NCBI GenBank assembly: GCA_032249575.1
Contig: JAVVHL010000018.1
Span: 1-16,625 of the forward strand
Direction: 5' to 3'
DNA length: 16,625 bases
DNA from: Calditenuis sp032249575
GTDB lineage: Archaea > Thermoproteota > Nitrososphaeria_A > Caldarchaeales > Calditenuaceae
Part shown: piece by piece, positions 13,507-16,625 of the stretch
Numbering within the stretch: the first letter of the stretch is position 1
Layout: each line of letters begins with the position of its first letter
Made by a program: the position numbers and the translations under genes
Notes under the pieces: generated by a model
What the model was told of the DNA's origin: nothing
The model's input: the letters and a program-made list of their open reading frames with translations, nothing else
Databases searched by the model: none

Positions 13507-13672
13507 CGTCGGTCCAACACTCGCCGAGCGCTGCACCGCCCATCTTCTCCCAGACCCATGCGAGGAAGACGTTCCTCAGGACCTCGGCGTCGCTGCTCCC
13601 CATCTTGCCCCTCAGGTAGCTGAGGCACCTGTACTGCTCGTCGGTCAGGGTCACGAGTATGTGCTTCGGCAT
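13472..13672 (-). CDS. Small RHH/CopG-like DNA-binding protein
   Basis: This 66-residue protein starts MPKHILVTLTDEQYRCLSYL, a beta strand followed by a helix, then a turn (GSSDAEVLRNVFLAWVWEK), the usual ribbon-helix-helix arrangement. An extra C-terminal tail contains a tryptophan and lysines. It is convergent with, and overlaps by 35 nt, the ABC-GNAT gene. A TATA-like box lies 34-43 nt upstream and a purine-rich run (GAGGAAGGAAATAGGGGG) between them. It marks the right edge of the provirus-like region. Similar mini-RHH genes occur widely in archaeal chromosomes, so it may be a chromosomal gene rather than part of the element. Confidence 0.7.
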   Translation of the reverse strand: MPKHILVTLTDEQYRCLSYLRGKMGSSDAEVLRNVFLAWVWEKMGGAALGECWTDVKRMIGEKEGK

Positions 13673-13705
13673 GGCACCCCCTATTTCCTTCCTCTTCGCT
13701 TGCTG

Positions 13706-13715
13706 TTATATGGAT
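13706..13715 (-). promoter_or_regulatory. TATA-like box for the 13672 RHH gene
   Basis: On the reverse strand this reads ATCCATATAA, 34-43 nt before ATG 13672, leaving room for the purine-rich ribosome-binding run. Confidence 0.5.
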
Positions 13716-13812
13716 ATCGCTGGCCGAAAAGCCGATGGCACGGCACGGGGAGCTCCCTTCCTACTCCACCCCGGCTGGCCTGAGCTGACGGTCGAGGGTT
13801 GAAAGTCTGAAT

Positions 13813-13820
13813 CCTTTTTA
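13813..13820 (+). promoter_or_regulatory. TATA-like box for the RAM-domain gene
   Basis: CCTTTTTA lies 28-35 nt before ATG 13848, a spacing that implies a very short leader. Confidence 0.5.
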
Positions 13821-13847
13821 GTCGGTCTTCGGTGATGATACCCTGAA

Positions 13848-14084
13848 ATGCCGATCGCGTTCGTCCTGATCAATACCGAGATCGGCGCGGAGGAGGAGGT
13901 CCTGAAGCAGCTCCAGTCGATGCCTGCTGTGAAGGAGGCCTACATCGTCTACGGCGTCTACGACATCGTCGCGAAGGTCGAGGCCGACAACATGGAGAAG
14001 CTGAAAGAGATAGTCTCCTGGAACATCAGGCGCCTCGAGAAGGTCAGGTCAACCCTCACGATGCTCGTCATGAGCTCGAGCTAG
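13848..14084 (+). CDS. Stand-alone Lrp/AsnC ligand-binding (RAM) domain protein
   Basis: This 78-residue protein is only the C-terminal effector domain of Lrp/AsnC regulators, without a helix-turn-helix. The alpha/beta sandwich can be traced: strand FVLINTEIG, helix EEEVLKQLQSMPAVKEAYIVYG, strand YDIVAKVEADNMEKLKEIV, final strand STLTMLVM. The segment V-K-E-A-Y-x-V-x-G-x-Y-D is characteristic of RAM. Such single-domain proteins form ring oligomers that bind amino acids and may modulate full-length Lrp-type regulators; partner and ligand are unknown here. The start is ATG 13848, with a TATA-like box 28-35 nt upstream. It lies between the provirus-like region and the Fe-S carrier gene and has its own promoter. 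Confidence 0.92.
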   Translation: MPIAFVLINTEIGAEEEVLKQLQSMPAVKEAYIVYGVYDIVAKVEADNMEKLKEIVSWNIRRLEKVRSTLTMLVMSSS

Positions 14085-14169
14085 TGAACCTCAGCGCAGC
14101 GAAGCTCCCACCGAGACGTCAAGCGTTCCCTTTCTCACCCATTCCGCACATCCGATGTTCTCAGCAAAA

Positions 14170-14179
14170 GTTTTTCTAA
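14170..14179 (+). promoter_or_regulatory. TATA-like box for the Fe-S carrier gene
   Basis: GTTTTTCTAA lies 23-32 nt before ATG 14202, and GAGGAGG immediately precedes the start, so either leaderless or short-leader translation is possible. Confidence 0.5.
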
Positions 14180-14201
14180 GGCTCACGGGTGAGGAGGCGT
14201 G

Positions 14202-14546
14202 ATGGAGGACGTTCAGCTCCGGGTTACCAGCAGGGCGCTCGAGAAGATGAAGGAGGTTCTGAGGGAGGTGGGAGGCGAGGCGGGCATCAGGATCTTCGTC
14301 ACCGAGGGTTGCTGCTGCGGTCCCCAGTACGGCCTCGCGATCGAGGACAGCGAGTACGAGGGAGACAGGATCGTCAACGTCGACGGCGTCAAGTTCTACA
14401 TCGACAGCTTCTCCGCGGAGAGGATAGGCGAGATCGAGCTGGACTACGGCGTCACGCCTTTCGGCGAGGGCTTCCTGATCAGGAGGATCGGCGCCCACGG
14501 TGACGAGGGGCACGGTGGCGGTTGCTCCTGCGGCTGCGGCCACTGA
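14202..14546 (+). CDS. A-type iron-sulfur carrier (HesB/IscA-like)
   Basis: A-type carriers hold and pass Fe-S clusters or iron to apoproteins through three conserved cysteines. The 114-residue product has the HesB fold order: strand-helix VTSRALEKMKEVL, GIRIFVTEGCCCGPQYGLAI with three adjacent cysteines, DGVKFYIDSFSAERIGEIELDYG, and a C-terminal GGGCSCGCGH. The canonical pair CGC is present, but the loop before it is replaced by a His/Gly-rich stretch and two extra cysteine positions are added. ATG 14202, preceded by GAGGAGG, is preferred over the overlapping GTG 14199. The peroxiredoxin gene starts 24 nt downstream, so both are probably on one oxidative-stress or redox transcript. No IscU or Suf genes are visible. 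Confidence 0.85.
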   Translation: MEDVQLRVTSRALEKMKEVLREVGGEAGIRIFVTEGCCCGPQYGLAIEDSEYEGDRIVNVDGVKFYIDSFSAERIGEIELDYGVTPFGEGFLIRRIGAHGDEGHGGGCSCGCGH

Positions 14547-14570
14547 ACCGCTACCGTCATCACCTGTCCG

Positions 14571-15098
14571 ATGCATCCAAGGGTGATCGCGTTGTCGAGG
14601 GATCAGCCGGAGGATCCTGAGGAGCTGCTCGGGAGGAAGGCGCCGGAATTTGTGCTGACCGACTCGAACGGCAACACCTTCAGGCTCTCCGAACACCTGA
14701 ACAAGGGCAAGTACATCGTGCTCTACTTCTACCCGATGGCCGACACGCCCGGATGCACGAAGGAGGCCTGCTCCTTCAGGGACCACATGCCCGACCTCAG
14801 CTCCGAGGACGTCATGGTGATAGGGGTCAGCACGGATCCGCCTGAGAGGAACTCCCGCTTCGCGAAGAAGTACGGGCTCAACTTCACGCTGCTCAGCGAC
14901 GTGAAGGGCGAGGTCGCAAGGGCCTACGCGTCGCTGAACGGCCTCACGAGGAAGGCGAAGCGGCACACGTTCGTCATCGCACCCGACGGAACGGTGGTAA
15001 AGGTCTTCACGAAGGTCAAGCCGGCTGAACACGCGAAAGAAGTGCTCGAGGCGATAAGGGCCCTGAAGTCCGGGAGCTCAAAGGTTGCGAGCGGCTGA
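14571..15098 (+). CDS. bcp: Thiol peroxidase, PrxQ/BCP-type peroxiredoxin
   Basis: This enzyme reduces hydrogen peroxide and organic peroxides using thiols. The 175-residue protein has the thioredoxin-fold core YIVLYFYPMADTPGCTKEAC, where Cys62 is the peroxidatic residue and Cys67 the resolving one at the CX4C spacing of PrxQ/BCP enzymes. The downstream pattern GVSTDPPERNSRFAKKYGLNFTLLSD and the catalytic-arginine region KRHTFVIAPDG are intact. About 20 N-terminal residues precede GRKAPEF. It lies 24 nt after the A-type Fe-S carrier, which would couple peroxide removal to protection of iron-sulfur centres; that link is inferred from position. ATG 14571 is the only good start nearby. Confidence in the family is high; the reductant is unknown. 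Confidence 0.93.
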   Translation: MHPRVIALSRDQPEDPEELLGRKAPEFVLTDSNGNTFRLSEHLNKGKYIVLYFYPMADTPGCTKEACSFRDHMPDLSSEDVMVIGVSTDPPERNSRFAKKYGLNFTLLSDVKGEVARAYASLNGLTRKAKRHTFVIAPDGTVVKVFTKVKPAEHAKEVLEAIRALKSGSSKVASG

Positions 15099-15100
15099 GC

Positions 15101-15580
15101 TCAGCGCTTCTCGTCGAGCCTCTTCAGCTTCTCGATGTTCTCCCGCTCGGACTCGTCGATCTTCTCTACCGAGAGCCAAGCGTCGATGATCTCCCTCGCG
15201 ACGTGCGGCGACGTCAGGCGGCCGCTCATGGCCAACACGTTGGCGTCGTTCCAGAGCCTTGCTCCCCTTGCTGTCTCGGCGTCGAAGCAGAGGGCCGCCC
15301 TTATGCCCTTGACCTTGTTGGCGGCTATCGAGACGCCGGTCCCTGTGTAACAGACGACCACACCGAACTCGGCCTGACCTTCTGCGACCCTCCTCGCCAC
15401 CTCGAAGGCGACGTCAGGCCAAGGCTCGACCCGCTCGGTCACCAGAGATCCTACCAGCTCAACCTCGAACCCCTTCGAGGCGAGGTATCTGGCCGCCTCC
15501 CTTGCAGCAGGGTAGACGTCGTCCGCCCCGATCACCACCTTCCTCTTCGCCGCCAAACCAGGACCGCTCTCTCGGGTCAT
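15101..15580 (-). CDS. RpiB/LacAB-family sugar-phosphate isomerase-like protein
   Basis: The 159-residue protein belongs to the ribose-5-phosphate isomerase B / LacAB fold. Core motifs are VVVCYTGTGVSIAANKVKGIRAALCFD (catalytic Cys in VVVC) and RLWNDANVLAMSGR. Two usual active-site features differ: the N-terminal 'SDHAG' region reads GADDVYPAA, and the histidine usually before NDANVL is replaced by Trp. A similar variant group occurs in other archaea and some bacteria and is annotated only as RpiB-like. It could isomerise a different sugar phosphate. ATG 15580 overlaps the stop of the Rdx protein (ATGA), so the two are co-translated. It converges on the peroxiredoxin gene with 2 nt between stops. 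Confidence 0.8.
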   Translation of the reverse strand: MTRESGPGLAAKRKVVIGADDVYPAAREAARYLASKGFEVELVGSLVTERVEPWPDVAFEVARRVAEGQAEFGVVVCYTGTGVSIAANKVKGIRAALCFDAETARGARLWNDANVLAMSGRLTSPHVAREIIDAWLSVEKIDESERENIEKLKRLDEKR

Positions 15581-15816
15581 CCCAGATGCTTCGCTATGTC
15601 TTCAACGGTGGGGAACCTGCCACCCTCGGCCTTCCTCGAGTAGACCAACCTCTCGTCGACGTAGACGTCGAAGACGCCGCCGTCGCCGGTCTCGAGCGTC
15701 ACGGAGAAGTCCTTGAGGTATCTGGTGCCGTACCTGTTCAGCAGATCGGTTGCGAGCTGGACTGCCCTCGGAAGGAAACCGCAGGGGACGCAGTAGACGA
15801 TCCTGACGCGCGGCAC
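15577..15816 (-). CDS. SelW/SelT/SelH-type Rdx family thioredoxin-like protein
   Basis: Rdx proteins are small thioredoxin-fold redox proteins related to selenoprotein W. The 79-residue product has the CxxC redox pair in VYCVPCGF (residues 9 and 12), which corresponds to the U/C site of SelW, then the helix LPRAVQLATDLLNRYG and a strand-rich end with GGVFDVYVDERLVYSRKAEGGRFPTVEDI. All features match the family and both positions are Cys. The start is GTG 15816, with GGTGAGGT immediately upstream and a TATA-like element at 15838-15845. It is co-translated with the RpiB-like gene by an ATGA overlap. Physiological partner is unknown. Confidence 0.9.
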   Translation of the reverse strand: MPRVRIVYCVPCGFLPRAVQLATDLLNRYGTRYLKDFSVTLETGDGGVFDVYVDERLVYSRKAEGGRFPTVEDIAKHLG

Positions 15817-15837
15817 ACCTCACCGGGATAACCGACG

Positions 15838-15845
15838 CTAATTAC
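15838..15845 (-). promoter_or_regulatory. TATA-like box for the Rdx-RpiB pair
   Basis: The sequence CTAATTAC (GTAATTAG on the coding strand) lies 22-29 nt before GTG 15816. The spacing fits a near-leaderless message, but the start also carries a ribosome-binding-like GGTGAGG, so the assignment is tentative. Confidence 0.35.
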
Positions 15846-15885
15846 TGTTGGCTGACCACGCACGGTGTAGAGGACATTTGGTCCC

Positions 15886-16590
15886 TCAAGTTAATGACCC
15901 CGGCCCTGGAACGTTCGCACCCTTGGCCCTCCAGTAAGAGAGCAGCACGACCTCCATCACCGTCCGAACTTCCGCCTCGTCCCTCGGAGCGTAGACCATG
16001 ACGGCGTTCCGCGGTATCAGGCGACCTGCTGCGGGGTGTGGCTCGGCCCATCCCTTCGAGACCAGCTCGTCGACCCAGTTCGGAGGGGCCATCAGGTGGA
16101 GGCTGCCGTCACCGGGTGGATGGAGGTGCGCGAACTCCCTGCCGTACATGAAAGCGTCCTCTGGGCCTATGGCCGCCTCATCGTTCAGAACGAGGGCCCT
16201 CGCACCCGGGACGGAGACGGCGCTCACTTCCTCGGTAACGTTGGGGAGCGAGAAGAGTTCGTCGGCCAGCATCGAGTAGATCTTGGGACCTGGGTTCTGG
16301 GTCAGCTGCTGATGGGGCATCCCGCGCCTAGTTACGGGTCTCTCGCCCTTCCTTTGGGGCAATCCGAAAACGAAAATCCAGAGGCTAGGAAGCACCTTGA
16401 TAGCCGCCCACCCGGAGCCCTTCCGGACCGGCTCGACGGAGACCAGCTCGAACGCTTCGTCCAGCACCGCCTCCCTCTCCATCGCCAAAGGAGGGGTGCA
16501 GTAGTCTTCCTCCTCCCACACCGCATGTCCCCTGAGGTCGAAGCGCGCGTTGCGCAAACTCTCGTCGAGCGCCCTGCCGAAGGGCCTCAT
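15886..16590 (-). CDS. DUF5519 (luciferase-like domain) protein
   Basis: This 234-residue protein has an uncharacterised N-terminal third (the first ~90 residues, with Trp-rich WEEEDY and WIFVFGLP segments) followed by the DUF5519 module. The module shows PHQQLTQNPGPKI, LPNVTEEVSAVSVPGARALVL, FMYGREFAHLHPPGDGSLHL, GWAEPHPAAG and VMVYAPRDEAEV, all typical. The family is named from a distant luciferase-like annotation; no enzyme activity is established, but the dense conserved His (FAHLHP, EPHP) could bind metal. ATG 16590 is preceded by GGGGAGG at good spacing, but the frame stays open to the window edge, so a longer N-terminus cannot be excluded. A weak TATA is not visible inside the window. 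Confidence 0.85.
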   Translation of the reverse strand: MRPFGRALDESLRNARFDLRGHAVWEEEDYCTPPLAMEREAVLDEAFELVSVEPVRKGSGWAAIKVLPSLWIFVFGLPQRKGERPVTRRGMPHQQLTQNPGPKIYSMLADELFSLPNVTEEVSAVSVPGARALVLNDEAAIGPEDAFMYGREFAHLHPPGDGSLHLMAPPNWVDELVSKGWAEPHPAAGRLIPRNAVMVYAPRDEAEVRTVMEVVLLSYWRAKGANVPGPGSLT

Positions 16591-16625
16591 CGACGCGATC
16601 CTCCCCGACTCGAGGTCCTTCCAGA

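Noticed and set aside
13673..13847. Possible tRNA, att site or CRISPR repeat at the right edge of the island
   Set aside because: Only promoter-like elements and a short GGGAGCTCCC palindrome are seen; no cloverleaf, repeats or spacers.
14091..15032. 313-codon reverse open frame across the Fe-S carrier and peroxiredoxin genes
   Set aside because: Covers two firmly identified forward genes; the translated sequence is Val/Arg/Asp-rich with no motif.

Overview
The window looks like a chromosomal segment of a GC-rich, probably thermophilic archaeon of the Thermoproteota (TACK) group. Evidence: an LSm–ribosomal protein eL37 gene pair, Alba chromatin protein, an archaeal NusA-like KH protein with an N-terminal Cys motif, a protoglobin with an Aeropyrum/Methanosarcina-like sequence, a stand-alone Lrp/AsnC RAM domain, heavy AGG/AGA arginine use, GTG/TTG starts, and TATA-like boxes about 25 nt before start codons as in leaderless transcripts. 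A 67-residue CPCC zinc protein resembles a small family I associate with Thaumarchaeota-like lineages, so a deep-branching thaumarchaeal/aigarchaeal host is my best guess; no rRNA is present to settle it.

Layout. 1-1033: a membrane-anchored winged-helix protein converging on LSm and eL37 (eL37 is a 57-residue gene overlapping LSm by GTGA). 1105-7734: housekeeping metabolism: a SagB-type double nitroreductase, a cysteine-synthase-family PLP enzyme, the NusA-like KH protein and Alba (same strand), a small ribbon-helix-helix-like protein, protoglobin, a core MetE-type methionine synthase and ornithine carbamoyltransferase. 13813-16625: more core genes: RAM domain, A-type Fe-S carrier, PrxQ-type peroxiredoxin, RpiB-like protein, SelW-like Rdx protein and a DUF5519 (luciferase-like domain) protein.

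7834-13672 is the accessory region and the main point of interest. It holds a complete-looking phage terminase large subunit (ATPase plus RNase H-like nuclease motifs), a small helical gene just upstream that fits a terminase small subunit, a head-tail-connector-like protein, a tail-terminator-like protein, a very compact reverse-strand operon containing a zinc-ribbon protein and three small membrane proteins, a protein fusing an ABC ATPase to a GNAT acyltransferase (COG2401 type) that overlaps the terminase stop codon, and two RHH-type DNA-binding proteins. No portal, capsid, protease, tail, integrase or att repeat is visible. It therefore looks like a degenerate, rearranged or domesticated caudovirus-derived island rather than an intact provirus. 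Base composition and codon habits look like those of the flanks by eye.

Within the island, junctions are nearly all translationally coupled: forward 10022-10372/10353-10691/10688-12010/12007-13506, and reverse 9893-9561/9564-9340/9343-9140/9146-8862/8865-8287. The two transcripts diverge from a shared promoter region around 9894-10021. No tRNA, rRNA, CRISPR array or insertion sequence was seen, and no gene-free stretch exceeds about 180 bases.
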